Positions 8,585 through 18,849 of a DNA stretch of 64,000 bases are shown piece after piece. The position numbers and the translations under genes were made by a program. Under the pieces are notes generated by a model. That model saw only the letters and a list, made by a program, of their open reading frames with translations, was not told the DNA's origin and ran no database searches. The DNA is from an uncultured Helicobacteraceae bacterium (GTDB taxonomy: Bacteria > Campylobacterota > Campylobacteria > Campylobacterales > Helicobacteraceae): the NCBI GenBank assembly GCA_944323755.1, contig CALUTR010000004.1, positions 124,001 to 188,000 on the forward strand, in the 5' to 3' direction. The first letter of the stretch is position 1, and each line of letters opens with the position of its first letter.

Positions 8585-10127
8585 GTGCAAATTAAAGAGA
8601 TGGAAAATTTAAAAAAATATTATGAATGTCTTAATGAATTATCAGAAGATATGCTCTATGAAGGATTATTAGGATATGGAATGTTTGCAGAAAAGATACC
8701 AAATTTTCTTACTTCAGAAACTTTCTTTGAATTTTGCAAATCAAATAAGCCATGTTTTAAACAAAAAGAATATAGGTATATTAAATATGAAAATATGAGA
8801 AATATCAATATTCCTAGAATCCTATCAATACCAAATCCATTTGCATACTACAAACAATGTAAAGCCTTAAAAGAAAGCTGGGGTAAATTAAAGGAATATT
8901 TTTTTGAAAAAACCAAAAATGATAATTATAAAATTAGTCGCATTCATATTAGAAAGTTAAAATGCAAAGCAATTTTTGAGATGAACTATGATAACTACAA
9001 GCTTGATGATTCTCCTAAACAAGAAATTGTTATTGGCAAAAGATATAAAGTAAAAGCAGATATTTCAAATTGCTTCCCTAGCATCTATACACATTCTATA
9101 CCTTGGGCATTAGCTGGAAAGGAAGAAGCTAAAAACAATAAAAACAATAAATCTGTGTATTATAATAAGATAGATAGAGCTACACAAGGGCTTAATTATG
9201 GAGAAACTCATGGAATATTAATAGGTCCTCATAGCTCAAACTTAATCTCAGAGATTATTTTAGTTGCAGTTGATTATGAACTTAGCAAAAAATATAAATA
9301 TATTAGAAATAGATGATTATGCTTGCTATGTTAAATCTCACGAAGAAGCCCAAAATTTTCTTTTAGATTTATCTATGGAGCTTAAAAAATATGGATTATA
9401 TTTAAATCATAAAAAAACAGAAATCATAGAACTACCTAATTCATTTGAAGAAAAGTGGATAAGAAAATTAAAGCTTTTTCAATTAGATTCCCATAATGGA
9501 GAAATAAAGTATTCAGGGATAGCACCATTTTTAGATATGGCTTTAGAGTTAATGAAAGAAAATAAAAACAATGCTGCTATTTTAAACTATGCATTTAAAA
9601 TTTTACTTAAAAAGAAAATGACCATAAGTGCTAAAAAATATTTTATTAACACAATTCATCATTTAGTTTTGCTATATCCATATTTGATTTTTTTATTAGA
9701 TAAAGTATTTGATGAAAAAGAACTTATTACAAAATCATATATACAAAAAATCTCTTTAGATATTTTTAATCTAGGTAAAGAAAAAAGAAACTACGAAGCA
9801 ATGTCTTATGCCATTTATTTTGCACTAAAATATGATTTTAAACTAGAAGCAGAAATTAATTTATTAGAAGAAGCAGGAAAAAAAGAAGATTGCATTCTAA
9901 TGTTATTATGCTACCTTTATGATAAAAAGAATGGTAACAATATACAAGAATATAAAACAATAGCAAATAATTTTATTATACAAACTTCTAAAATTTTAAA
10001 TGATGAATATTGGTTGTTTGCTTATGAAGTTTTATTAAGAGAAGGTAAGGAATCTCTTGATACATGTGAAGATTGGAAACAAATATGCAAGAAAGAAGTG
10101 TCTTTTATTAAAAAGGAGTTTAGATAA
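8585..10127 (+). pseudogene. Reverse transcriptase of the UG/Abi (defence) type, frameshifted at the catalytic motif
   Basis: Two open frames (8585-9316 and the frame running to 10127) join into one protein of about 514 residues. The first holds motif A (KADISNCF, D159) and motif B (GETHGILIGPHSSNLISEI, 205-223). The second starts inside the catalytic motif C, read as IDDYACYV, followed by the thumb-like KKYGLYLNHKKTEI and a 200-residue helical C-terminal region. The frame breaks at about 9308, two bases short within the expected YIRxIDDY. There is no group II intron maturase part or retron-type RNA in view. Long N-terminal and helical C-terminal extensions fit abortive-infection/DRT reverse transcriptases. 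GTG at 8585 is chosen because GGGAGGTG lies 4 bases before it. As written, the product lacks its active site. Confidence 0.72.
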
Positions 10128-10140
10128 TAATTTTTATTAT
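10124..10140 (+). terminator. Weak AT hairpin at the end of the reverse transcriptase gene
   Basis: A 7-bp perfect stem of A and T only (10124-10130 with 10134-10140, 3-base loop) overlapping the stop codon. Weak by composition. The rest of 10141-10276 is AT-rich and shows nothing else I can name. Confidence 0.25.
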
Positions 10141-10276
10141 TGTTCTATGGATTAATATTTACTAAAAATATATTATAGATAGAAAAGACTTTAATTTATT
10201 AAACTAAATTTAATTTATAAAATATTGATAATATATCTATATAATCTTAAGTCTATTTTATTTTTTAAGGATTAAT

Positions 10277-11022
10277 ATGAAAAAGTTATTACTATCTTTA
10301 GCTTTAATGAGCAATGCTTTTTTATTTGCTGATGTAAACATATATGGACCAGGTGGCCACATACTGCTTTAATTGATGTTGCAAAAGAGTTTAAAAAGGA
10401 TACAGGAATTAATGTAAATGTTAATTTTGGACCACAAAAAACTTGGCAAGATAAAGCAGAAAAAAATGCAGATGCCTTATTTGGTGCATCTGATCAATCT
10501 GCCGTAGCGATAGCAAGCGATTTTGGTAAAGATTTTGATATTAAAGCAATCAAGCCATTATATTTTAGAGAAGCCATTATCCTTACGCAAAAGGGCAATC
10601 CACTTAAAATCAAGGGTTTAAAAGATCTTGCAAATAAAAAGGTTAAAATTGTCGTGCCAGAGGGAGCAGGCAAGAGCAATACATCAGGCACTGGTGTATG
10701 GGAGGATATGATCGGTAGAACTCAGGATTTAGATCTTATTAGTAAGTTTCGCCAAAATATCGTAGCTTACACTCCAAATAGTGGTAGTACTAAAAAGGCA
10801 TTTTTAGATAAAGAGGCTGATGTGTGGATTACTTGGTTGGATTGGGCAAAGAGTAATCCAGATTTTGGTGATGTGGTAAGCATTGAAAAAGATTTAGTAG
10901 TGTATAGGACATTTAATGTGGTAGCTAAAATTAATGCAAGTAACGAAGCCAAGCAGTTTATAGACTATCTTTCAAGTAAAAAGGCTCAAGAAATTTTCCA
11001 AAAATATGGCTGGAGAAAGTAG
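10277..11022 (+). pseudogene. AcfC-like periplasmic binding protein, frameshifted
   Basis: ATG at 10277 opens a signal peptide (MKKLLLSLALMSNAFLFA) followed by DVNIYGPGG. The frame then closes early. One base is missing after 10356; restoring it gives the family wording GPGG-PHTALIDVAKEF. The frame continues through NVNFGPQKTW, DALFGASDQSAVAIA, VPEGAGKSNTSGTGVWEDM and TWLDWAKSN to the stop at 11022, giving about 248 residues. This is the full length of the accessory colonisation factor AcfC family (COG4588), solute-binding proteins of the molybdate/sulfate-binding fold with unclear ligand. The gene stands alone, and an AAGG ribosome site precedes the ATG. The single lost base may be real decay or a sequence error, because everything else is intact. 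Confidence 0.75.
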
Positions 11023-11029
11023 AGTAACA

Positions 11030-11069
11030 GCAAGGTAAATGCCTTGCATTAGTATTAATTGATAATACT
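11030..11069. terminator. Two hairpins between the AcfC-like gene and ilvD
   Basis: GCAAGG at 11030-11035 pairs with CCTTGC at 11042-11047, and AGTATTA at 11051-11057 pairs with TAATACT at 11063-11069. They lie between two convergent genes and probably end transcription from both sides. Confidence 0.45.
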
Positions 11070-11075
11070 GCTATA

Positions 11076-12785
11076 TTAAAGCTCTGTCTTAAGAGTCGCA
11101 CCATTTGCTGCATTGCTTACAAGTAGCGAGTAGCGTTTAAGCCATTTGCTTTTTATCTCCTTTTTTATTGGCTTCCATTTTGCCTTGCGAGATTCTATAA
11201 TCTTAGAGTCCACAAGCAGTTCTAAGCTCCCATTGCTTACAGAAATAGCGATTTTATCACCATCTTCAATAAGTGCTATAAGTCCCCCTTCGGCTGCTTC
11301 TGGACTTATGTGTCCGATACACGCTCCACGCGTCGCACCGCTAAAGCGTCCATCTGTGATTAATGCTACAGATTCTCCTAGGCCCATTCCCATAATAAGA
11401 CTTGTTGGGCTTAGCATTTCTTGCATTCCCGGACCTCCCTTTGGTCCTTCATAGCGAATAACTACCACATTTCCTGCCTTTATCTTACCTCCTGCAATTC
11501 CCTTGATTGCTTCTTCTTGGGAGTTAAAGCACACTGCAGTACCTACAAATTCTTTCATAGATTCAGCGACTGCTGCTACCTTTAGCACAGCACCCTGTTC
11601 GCACAGATTACCAAATAGAATCTTTAGCCCTCCAACTTGTGAGTAGGCATTTTCATTTGTTCTAATTATGGAAGTATCTTTTATCTCTGCATTTTTTATT
11701 CTTTCTTTAATGGTTTCTCCAGTAATTGTTAATGCATCAAGCTGTAAGATATTTGCAGTATTTTGTGTGTTACACCTTTTAGATACTTCATTTATTACTG
11801 CATTTACTCCCCCCGCCCTATTTATATCTTCCATATGCACACTACTTAGTGCTGGGGCGATTTTTGCTATGTGGGCTACATTTTTGGCGATTTCATTAAT
11901 GCTATTTAAATCAAACTCCACTTCAGCTTCTTTAGCAATGGCTAACATATGAAGCACGGTATTTGTGCTTCCACCCATTGCCATATCCACGACAAAGGCA
12001 TTTGTGATAGCTTTTTTATTTAGGATATTACGGAATCTAAATTTCTCACTTTTCTCCTCACTCAAAGCAATCTCTACAATCTGCCTTGCTGCCTTTCTTA
12101 GTAACTCTTCTCTTTCTTTTGTAAGTGCTGGTATCGTGCCATTGCCCTCTAGTGCCACCCCCATAGCTTCACATAGCGTATTCATAGAGTTTGCTGTAAA
12201 CATACCGCTACAGCTCCCCCCTCCCGGACAAGCATTACACTCTATCTCGTGCAGTCTTTTTTCATCAATCTTACCACTTGCATACGCTCCTACTGCCTCA
12301 AATGCGGAGTTTAGATCTAGTATCGTGCCATCTTCTAGCTTTCCTGCTAGCATTGGACCACCACTTACAAAGATTGTAGGCACATTTACCCTTAATGCTC
12401 CCATAAGCATTCCAGGCACGATTTTATCGCAATTTGGAATACAAATCATCGCATCTAACGCGTGTGCGTTCATCACAGATTCTATGCAGTCAGCTATTAG
12501 CTCACGACTAGGAAGTGAATAAAGCATACCTCCATGCCCCATAGCTATGCCATCATCTACACCAATGGTGTTAAACTCAAAAGGCACGCCACCAGCTTTT
12601 CTTATCTCTTCTTTTACAATTTGTGCGTATTTGTTTAAGAAAAAATGTCCCGGAATAATGTCAATATAACTATTTGCTACACCAATAAAGGGCTTGTTAA
12701 AGTCAGAATCTTTTAGCCCAGTAGCACGCAATAAGCTCCTATGAGGTGCCCTCTCATAACCTTTTTTAATAATATCGCTTCGCAT
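11076..12785 (-). CDS. ilvD: Dihydroxy-acid dehydratase IlvD
   Basis: A 569-residue enzyme of branched-chain amino-acid synthesis. It dehydrates 2,3-dihydroxy acids to 2-oxo acids using an iron-sulfur cluster. Visible family marks are PGH at 45-47, [11 protein letters not shown] at 77-87, the cluster cysteine in CIPNCDK (C119, K121), [10 protein letters not shown] with C192, and the C-terminal [12 protein letters not shown] region. Length is normal and it has its own transcription unit. The gene for threonine ammonia-lyase, which feeds the isoleucine branch, is also in this window at 26 kb, but not linked. Confidence 0.96.
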   Translation of the reverse strand: MRSDIIKKGYERAPHRSLLRATGLKDSDFNKPFIGVANSYIDIIPGHFFLNKYAQIVKEEIRKAGGVPFEFNTIGVDDGIAMGHGGMLYSLPSRELIADCIESVMNAHALDAMICIPNCDKIVPGMLMGALRVNVPTIFVSGGPMLAGKLEDGTILDLNSAFEAVGAYASGKIDEKRLHEIECNACPGGGSCSGMFTANSMNTLCEAMGVALEGNGTIPALTKEREELLRKAARQIVEIALSEEKSEKFRFRNILNKKAITNAFVVDMAMGGSTNTVLHMLAIAKEAEVEFDLNSINEIAKNVAHIAKIAPALSSVHMEDINRAGGVNAVINEVSKRCNTQNTANILQLDALTITGETIKERIKNAEIKDTSIIRTNENAYSQVGGLKILFGNLCEQGAVLKVAAVAESMKEFVGTAVCFNSQEEAIKGIAGGKIKAGNVVVIRYEGPKGGPGMQEMLSPTSLIMGMGLGESVALITDGRFSGATRGACIGHISPEAAEGGLIALIEDGDKIAISVSNGSLELLVDSKIIESRKAKWKPIKKEIKSKWLKRYSLLVSNAANGATLKTEL

Positions 12786-12855
12786 AATGTATCCTTGTAC
12801 TTTTTAGATTCTATAGATTATAAGAAATTCCATAAAAAGCTTATAAGTTAGGCTT

Positions 12856-13395
12856 TTATTTATTGCTTTTTGCTCTATTGTATTCTTTACATAGTATCTG
12901 ACAATTTTCCTTTATTGTTCTTGCCTCCCTTACTCCAAGGCACTATATGATCTGTTTCCATTTGTTCTATTTCTTATTTTTCCTATTTTAAAGACAATTT
13001 TTATTTGCACAAATTCCACCTTGTGTTTCATATGCTTTCCTTTTATAGATTCATCAAATGCCATTAAATTTAAATGCTTTTCATTACCACTTAGCATATA
13101 TTCCATAGATTCCACTTTTATTCTGCACTTCAGAATCTTGCATAAGAACAGATATTTGTCTTTCTAGCTCATTTTTATTAAGATCTTTGTGTATTTGTTG
13201 TAAAAGAACTACCATTCTAAGCCTTTCATCTCCTTGCGATATTTAATAAACTTCATCTCAACCCAGTCAATTACATTTTTGAAATACCCCTCCCCATAGC
13301 TCATCGGCATTTGTATATGCTAAAAATTTAAATCATACAAATGCTTTTAAAATGCTCTGCGCAGATCTATTATTTGCTTTTGTTTGTGATTGAAG
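12856..13395 (-). pseudogene. Decayed DUF262-HNH (GmrSD-like) restriction endonuclease remnant
   Basis: The 645-base stretch between ilvD and the next gene is not empty. Read on the minus strand it gives pieces typical of the C-terminal part of DUF262-HNH proteins, spread over several frames and cut by stop codons. In order these are QIIDLRRAF, KHLYDLNF, SYGEGYFKNVIDWVEMKF, KYRKEMKGLEW, MLSGNEKHLNL.AFDESIKGK, ETQGGICANKNC, EQMETDHIVPWSKGG, then ENCQILCKEYNRAKSNK and a stop at 12856-12858. The HNH core (DHIVPW) is still readable. At least four in-frame stops and three frame changes are needed, and the N-terminal DUF262 half is gone. It is a dead remnant of a modified-DNA restriction or anti-phage enzyme. 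Confidence 0.72.
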
Positions 13396-13431
13396 CTACT
13401 ATATTTTTTTATTTTTAATTAAAGGAGAAAT

Positions 13432-15022
13432 ATGAGTTTTGTAAAAGATAATTTTATATATGTGCTTATGCTAGCGTTGCTAGTGGTATTTGCATATATG
13501 GATTATAGGTATTTGGATTTGGAGTTTTTGGCCTATACAAATGGCGATGAGTTTATGCAATACCATAGCTTGCTTAGAATGTATGAAGGGATCATAAATT
13601 TAAATATCGAAGATTTATTTAGATTTGATTCTTATGTTTATGGTTTTGTGTGGCATTTGCTGAATCTTATTTGTGTGATTCCATTTTATATTATTGGAAA
13701 TACAGAAATAGCGATTTTTATGCCTAGATTTTTAAGTGGTGTATTTAGTGTGCTTTGTTTGTTTATGATATTTAAAATTTCAAGGCTATTTTTGAATTAT
13801 TTTTATTCATATGGGATAGTGTTTATTGTTATTTTAATGTCAGGGTTTTATATAGAGGGGTATATATTTAAGCCAAATGTGTTTCAAGCGCTTTTGCTTC
13901 TTGTTAGTTCCTACTTTTTACTAAAAGATAATTTTCATTTTAAGAAAAACTTCTATTTAGGTGTTTTGTTTTTTGGTCTTAGTGTTGGAGCAGCCAAGAT
14001 TCAAGCTATTATGTTTTTACCGCTTATATATCTATATATCGGGGTTGTTTTTTTAAGAAATCCAAATATCAATAATTTAAAATTTATAATAAAGTATGGA
14101 ATATTTAGTACTTTAGCAATTATTGCAATATTTATTATTACAAATCCTTATATTTTGCATCCAAGAGGTTTTAGTGCGTGGTGGTGGCTTTTTATTCATA
14201 ATATGCAAAGTAATGCTACAAATCATGGAAGCTATATTGATGTAAGTCTTTATGATAAATTATTTGATGTAATTGATTTTTATTATTTTGAGATATTTGT
14301 GTTTGTAATTTTTGTATCATTTTGCTTGTTTTTTATTTATCAATTTTTCAAAAATTCTAATAAAGATTTAGATATATTTTTTCCTATTATTGCTTCAGTA
14401 GCGATTAGTTTTTTGTATTTATTTTTCTTTGTGAATAAAGCTTGGAGCGGATATTATGTAAGTAGCATATATTTGGGTGTTTTAGCATTTATTCCATTTT
14501 TTATTTTGTTTCAATATAGGAAGACATTATTGATTGTTGTATTATTATTGCAAATGGGGGGGGGTAGCACTAAATAAATCATATATACAGGCATTTGATA
14601 AATTTAATATCAATTTAGATGAAGTTAAATCAAAAAGTGATGATTTGATAGCTACTTTAACTCCACTCATTCAAAGATGCAATAAACCAATCAACATTCT
14701 TACTGATAATCCTAGTTTTGAATATAGCAAACTTGGAATCACTTCAAAAAATATATTCCAAACATTTGGTAGAATTGAGCCAGATTTTTTCATAGAAGAA
14801 GAATTTATAAAAAAATCAAATTCAAAAAATTTAAAATATTTTTCATATGCAAATGTAATTATTTTAAATAAAGATTCTATGTGGTTTGACCCAAAAAAAA
14901 TAAAAAATCCAAATGATGAATTTTTAAAAAAGAGCCTAAATACACTAAGTAGAATGGAAGAATTTGGATTTAAAAAGTATGAAAGTAAATATTTTTATAT
15001 TTATATTAGTTCTAAATGCTAA
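13432..15022 (+). CDS. Phase-variable GT-C-type membrane glycosyltransferase (ArnT/PMT-like), off as written
   Basis: The first frame gives 381 residues with about ten hydrophobic segments and a GT39/ArnT-like start (acidic GDEFMQYHS near residue 38, the usual place of the GT-C catalytic Asp/Glu). It ends soon after a run of nine G at 14556-14564. The next frame (to 15022) continues without break as ALNKSYIQAFDKF and a 150-residue soluble C-terminal domain. Eight G join both into about 529 residues; nine G stop after MGGGSTK. The enzyme would move a lipid-linked sugar onto a surface acceptor. The membrane part is made even in the off state, so a truncated product is possible. AAAGGAG precedes the ATG. 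Confidence 0.78.
14556..14564 (+). repeat. Poly-G tract, nine G, phase-variation switch
   Basis: G9 inside the glycosyltransferase gene. G8 (or G11) joins the two frames; G9 gives the off state. Confidence 0.85.
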
Positions 15023-15026
15023 GAAC

Positions 15027-15051
15027 CTTATAGAGAAAATATCTCTATAAG
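15027..15051. terminator. Hairpin between convergent glycosyltransferase and nitroreductase genes
   Basis: Perfect 10-bp stem (15027-15036 with 15042-15051) and a 5-base loop, placed between two convergent stop codons. No strong T run, so efficiency is uncertain. Confidence 0.45.
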
Positions 15052-15056
15052 CTATG

Positions 15057-15681
15057 CTATCTATACTCTACAAGTTCATCTAAAGTTAGCCTATTTCGCT
15101 TTTGCTGTTCTTTGATTCTATATCCAAATGTAAGTATCAAAGCCACACTTTCTTTGAATGTATCAAATCCTAAGAGTTTATTTACACCATCAATATCAAA
15201 TCCCCTCTATAGGACAAGAATCTATCCCCATATACGCAGCACAATTCATCATAGAGCTTGCTGCTATGTAGGCTTGTTTTTGTCCCCAGTTTTCTACATT
15301 TATACCTTTAGCTTGCATAGATTCTAAAAAATTTCCATATCTTTGAATCCAAGCTTCTCTTTCTTGTTTTGTTTTTCCTCTTCTAAAAGATATAGAATCT
15401 ACATAATTTGATGGTGGTATAAGAGATTGAATAATAGTTTTCAATACTACTACTTTTGCAGCACTTGTTATTTGAATTTGATCCCAGCAAAGTGGCTTTA
15501 ACTCTTCTTTTAATCTTTTATTTTCTATGACTATAAATCTTGTTGGCTCCATTCCCATTGAGCTTGGCGATAATCTACCAGATTCTAAAATATCTAAAAA
15601 TTTATCTTCATCTATCTTTTTGTTTTCATCAAAAATCTTGCAAGCGTGCCTAAATCTCATAGCTTCTAAAAATTTATTCAT
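15057..15681 (-). pseudogene. FrxA-like NAD(P)H-flavin nitroreductase, frameshifted near the C-terminus
   Basis: The first 161 residues read like Helicobacter FrxA-type nitroreductases: RHACKIFD, GRLSPSSMGMEPTRF near residue 35, LKPLCWDQ, KQAYIAASSMMNCAAYMGIDSCPIEG. A run of four C at 15202-15205 then shifts the frame and stops the protein. With three, it continues FDIDGVNKLLGFDTFKESVALILTFGYR to the TAG at 15057-15059, giving about 207 residues (FrxA is about 217). The missing part contains flavin-binding residues of the family (C-terminal FGYR region). It uses FMN to reduce nitro compounds and quinones. The shift is in a four-base run, so either a real mutation or a sequence error is possible. 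Confidence 0.75.
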
Positions 15682-15804
15682 ATTTTCTCCTTTTATTGTT
15701 TTGATTTATTATATGTTATTTTGTCGTCTTTTATGGCTTTTATTGTGATATTATGCCTATGTCGTAATTAAAGCATTACGATTAATATTTTTTAGGAGAG
15801 AATT

Positions 15805-16883
15805 ATGTTGCGTGAGTTACTTAAAAATACTAAGCGTTATAGTGATGATATACAATCAGAGCTAAAAAGACTAAGAGATTCTAAAAAGGATATTTATATC
15901 TTTGGTGGAATCTTAGGTGGAATGTCGCTTGGTGCCGAAGTGAGGCGTTTTTTAGATAAAAATGAAGTGGATATAAAGGGGTATATAGCAAATAAAGAAT
16001 TTGTTACATCTAATTTTTATTGCAATAAACCTGTATTTAGACTTGAAGATGAGACACTACCAAAGGAGATTGCAATTGTTATTGGTATGATTAGTATAAA
16101 AGAAAAGACAAAAGAGCTAAATAGCTATGGTTATAATGATTTGTATTTTTTTAATATTATTAGAGATTCTTATGGTTATAGTGAGTTTGAGGAATATTTT
16201 GTAGAAAATGAATTAAAATTTGATGAAACTTATAATCTATTGGCAGATGAGTTGTCAAAAAAAGTGATGATTGGATACCTACAAGATAGAATATACAATA
16301 ATTATAATTCTTTGATTGCCACGCAAGATAAAAGAGGGTATTTTAATAATCTAATGAAATTTGATAATGATGAGATTATGGTTGATTGTGGGGCTTATGA
16401 TGGCGATACTGCATTAGAATTTGCTAAACAATGTCCAAATTATAAGCATATATATGCATTTGAGCCAGATATGGATAATTTTGAAAAATTAAAACATAAT
16501 ACAAGAGATTTAAATATTACTTGTATACAAAAAGGTGTATACAATAAAGATGGTGTTTTATATTTTAAGCAATCTGGTGATAATGGTGGTGGGTGTTTTA
16601 ATGTATGTGGTGATGTAGAGCTACCAGTTTGTGCTATTGATAGTTTAGGGGGGGGGGTGCAACATTTATAAAAATGGATATAGAAGGATCTGAGCTTGAA
16701 GCACTCAAAGGGGCACAACAAACTATAAAAAATTTTAAACCAAAACTAGCAATCTGCATCTATCATAAAAAAGAAGATTTAATAACAATACCGCAATATA
16801 TTCTTTCATTAAATAAAAACTATAAATTATATTTACGAAACAGACAAGGAGTAGGTGAAGATACAGTTATTTATGCGATTTGA
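15805..16883 (+). CDS. Phase-variable FkbM-family methyltransferase, off as written
   Basis: The first frame (288 residues) has an N-terminal Rossmann-like part (IFGGILGGMSLGAEVRRFLD near residue 31) and an SAM-binding FkbM domain from about 190 (MVDCGAYDGDTALEFA, YAFEPDMDNFEKL). At the ten-G run 16648-16657 it leaves frame and stops after VQHL. The frame starting at 16674 supplies the missing family motif FIKMDIEGSELEALKGA and the C-terminus. Eight or eleven G restore about 359 residues. FkbM enzymes O-methylate sugars, which fits the other glycan genes here. AGGAGAG precedes the ATG at 15805, and a strong terminator follows. Confidence 0.82.
16648..16657 (+). repeat. Poly-G tract, ten G, phase-variation switch
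   Basis: G10 in the FkbM gene. G8 or G11 gives the full protein; G10 is off. Confidence 0.85.
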
Positions 16884-16884
16884 C

Positions 16885-16922
16885 AATATCACCAAGTGAA
16901 ATCTTGGTGATATTATTTTTTT
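16885..16922 (+). terminator. Strong rho-independent terminator after the FkbM gene
   Basis: Perfect 12-bp stem (16885-16896 with 16903-16914), 6-base loop, followed on the plus strand by a run of seven T. The right arm and T run cover the stop codon of typA on the other strand. The best intrinsic terminator in the window. Confidence 0.85.
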
Positions 16923-18709
16923 CTTTTTCGTTGATTTGGATCTAGGAATTTCTTGCGGATTCTAATATTTTGTGGTGTAACCTCTAAAATCTCATCATCT
17001 TCTATCCACTCTAGTGCGCGCTCAAGTGTCAAATCTCTTGGTGGCACAAGCTTGATTGCATCATCACTTCCACTTGCACGCATATTTGTAAGATGCTTTG
17101 ATTTGATAGGATTTACATCAAGGTCATTATCACGGCTATGCTCACCTATGACCATTCCTACATAGACTTTTGTCTGTGGCGTGATGAAAAGCACACCTCG
17201 CTCTTGAATATTAAAGAGTGAAAATCCTGTCGCTTCACCATTTTCCATAGAGATTAATGCGCCGTTTTTACGAGATTCCACACTGCCACTAAATGGGCGG
17301 AATTCTAAAAAGCTATGATTCATCACCCCTTCGCCTTTTGTATCGGTTAAAAACTCGCTACGATAGCCAATAAGTCCTCGCGCTGGGATCTCAAACTCTA
17401 GCCTTGTGTAGCCATCACCCATTGGATTCATCGCTTTCATTTCAGCCTTTCTTCTGCCTAATCGCTCAATAATCGTCCCGCTAAAATCTTGTGGTGTATC
17501 AATGACTAAATGCTCAAAAGGCTCGCTCTTTATTCCATTTTCTTCTTTGATAATTACCTCTGGGCGTGAAATACTAAACTCAAAGCCCTCACGGCGCAAG
17601 TTCTCTGCTAGGATTGTGATTTGTAATTCACCACGCCCACTTACGCGGAATTTCCCCTCACCCATTTCCTCGCATCGCATAGCGATATTTGTCTGCATTT
17701 CTTTTAAAAGTCTATCTTTTATTTTATTGGCCGTTACATGCTTGCCCTCTAACCCCGCTAAAGGACTATCATTGACTGCAAAATACACGCTCATTGTAGG
17801 CTCTTCAAGGTGCATTGGATCAAGTGGCATAGGATTACTTGGATCAACAATAGAATCTCCAACATCAATAGCATTAAATCCTGCAATCGCTACAATATCC
17901 CCTGCCTGTGCAGATTCTATCTCGGTGCGCGCTAAGCCCATAAAACCAATGAGTTTTGTAATCCTGCCTGTTTCTTTCTCGCCATCGCTTTTTGCAAGCA
18001 TCACATTTTCACCTTTTTTTACGCACCCATTAAATACGCGTGCGATACCGATTTTCCCTACATAGTTGTCATAATCAAGTGTGAAAATTTGCATTTGCAA
18101 TGGATTCTCACTACTACCGCTTGGGCAAGGCACATACTCTAAAATCGCCTCAAAAAGTGGCTCTAGGTTTTTCTTCTCATCTCCTAGCTCTTTTATCGCA
18201 TAGCCATCGCGTGCAGCAGCATAAATCACTGGGAAGTCAAGCTGCTCATCACTTGCACCCATCGCCACAAAGAGATCAAAGACTTCATCTACCACTCTAT
18301 CTGGCTCTGCAGCGGGTTTATCGATTTTATTTACCACCACAATTGGGCGGATTCCAAAGCTAAGCGCCTTTTTTACAACAAATTTCGTTTGAGGCATAAC
18401 GCCTTCTTGTGCATCAACAAGTAGTAACACGCCATCAACCATTTTAAGCACGCGCTCTACCTCTCCACCAAAGTCCGCGTGTCCGGGAGTATCGATGATA
18501 TTAATCTTTGTGCCTTTGTAATTGATAGCGGTGTTTTTTGAAAGGATCGTGATACCTCGCTCCCTCTCTAAATCATTGCTATCCATTACTCTTTCATCAA
18601 TTTGCTCTCTCTCACTAAAAGTACCTGATTGTGTGAGTAAGCCATCTACTAATGTCGTTTTGCCGTGATCTACGTGTGCTATAACTGCGATATTTCGTAT
18701 GTTTTGCAT
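16913..18709 (-). CDS. typA: Ribosome-associated GTPase TypA/BipA
   Basis: A 598-residue translational GTPase. G1 AHVDHGKTT lies near residue 11, the switch region has RGITI, G3 is [16 protein letters not shown]4 NKID. EF-G-like domains follow, then the BipA-specific C-terminus ([14 protein letters not shown]) ending in KRKK. It acts on 70S ribosomes under stress and in assembly at low temperature. The frame stays open upstream to a TTG at 18742, but ATG at 18709 ([19 protein letters not shown]) fits the family start; ATG at 18718 is the alternative. Confidence 0.95.
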   Translation of the reverse strand: MQNIRNIAVIAHVDHGKTTLVDGLLTQSGTFSEREQIDERVMDSNDLERERGITILSKNTAINYKGTKINIIDTPGHADFGGEVERVLKMVDGVLLLVDAQEGVMPQTKFVVKKALSFGIRPIVVVNKIDKPAAEPDRVVDEVFDLFVAMGASDEQLDFPVIYAAARDGYAIKELGDEKKNLEPLFEAILEYVPCPSGSSENPLQMQIFTLDYDNYVGKIGIARVFNGCVKKGENVMLAKSDGEKETGRITKLIGFMGLARTEIESAQAGDIVAIAGFNAIDVGDSIVDPSNPMPLDPMHLEEPTMSVYFAVNDSPLAGLEGKHVTANKIKDRLLKEMQTNIAMRCEEMGEGKFRVSGRGELQITILAENLRREGFEFSISRPEVIIKEENGIKSEPFEHLVIDTPQDFSGTIIERLGRRKAEMKAMNPMGDGYTRLEFEIPARGLIGYRSEFLTDTKGEGVMNHSFLEFRPFSGSVESRKNGALISMENGEATGFSLFNIQERGVLFITPQTKVYVGMVIGEHSRDNDLDVNPIKSKHLTNMRASGSDDAIKLVPPRDLTLERALEWIEDDEILEVTPQNIRIRKKFLDPNQRKRKK

Positions 18710-18801
18710 GTTATCCATTCTATTTATAAAGTAAATTTTCAAAAGTTGTGATTCTATAAATTTTTAGCTTTAAAAATATTTATTTATTTTTTAATTTTTT
18801 A

Positions 18802-18817
18802 GGAATAACAATTGCTT
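18802..18817 (+). promoter_or_regulatory. Sigma54 promoter of the fliK-flgD-flgE operon
   Basis: GGAA-N6-TTGCTT, with GG (18802-18803) and GC (18814-18815) exactly ten bases apart, the hallmark of RpoN promoters in Helicobacter and Campylobacter. The start codon of fliK is 35 bases downstream. Hook genes are RpoN/FlgR-controlled in this group. Confidence 0.8.
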
Positions 18818-18849
18818 AATTTTGATGACTTAAATTTTAAAGGAATATA

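Noticed and set aside
8585..10127. Group II intron
   Set aside because: No maturase or endonuclease part, and no domain V-like hairpin downstream.
12930..13115. A 61-residue protein opposite the glycosyltransferase direction
   Set aside because: It is one frame of the broken HNH gene, not a separate gene.
17502..18363. Long open frames opposite typA
   Set aside because: No start context and no family wording; products of the typA codon pattern.
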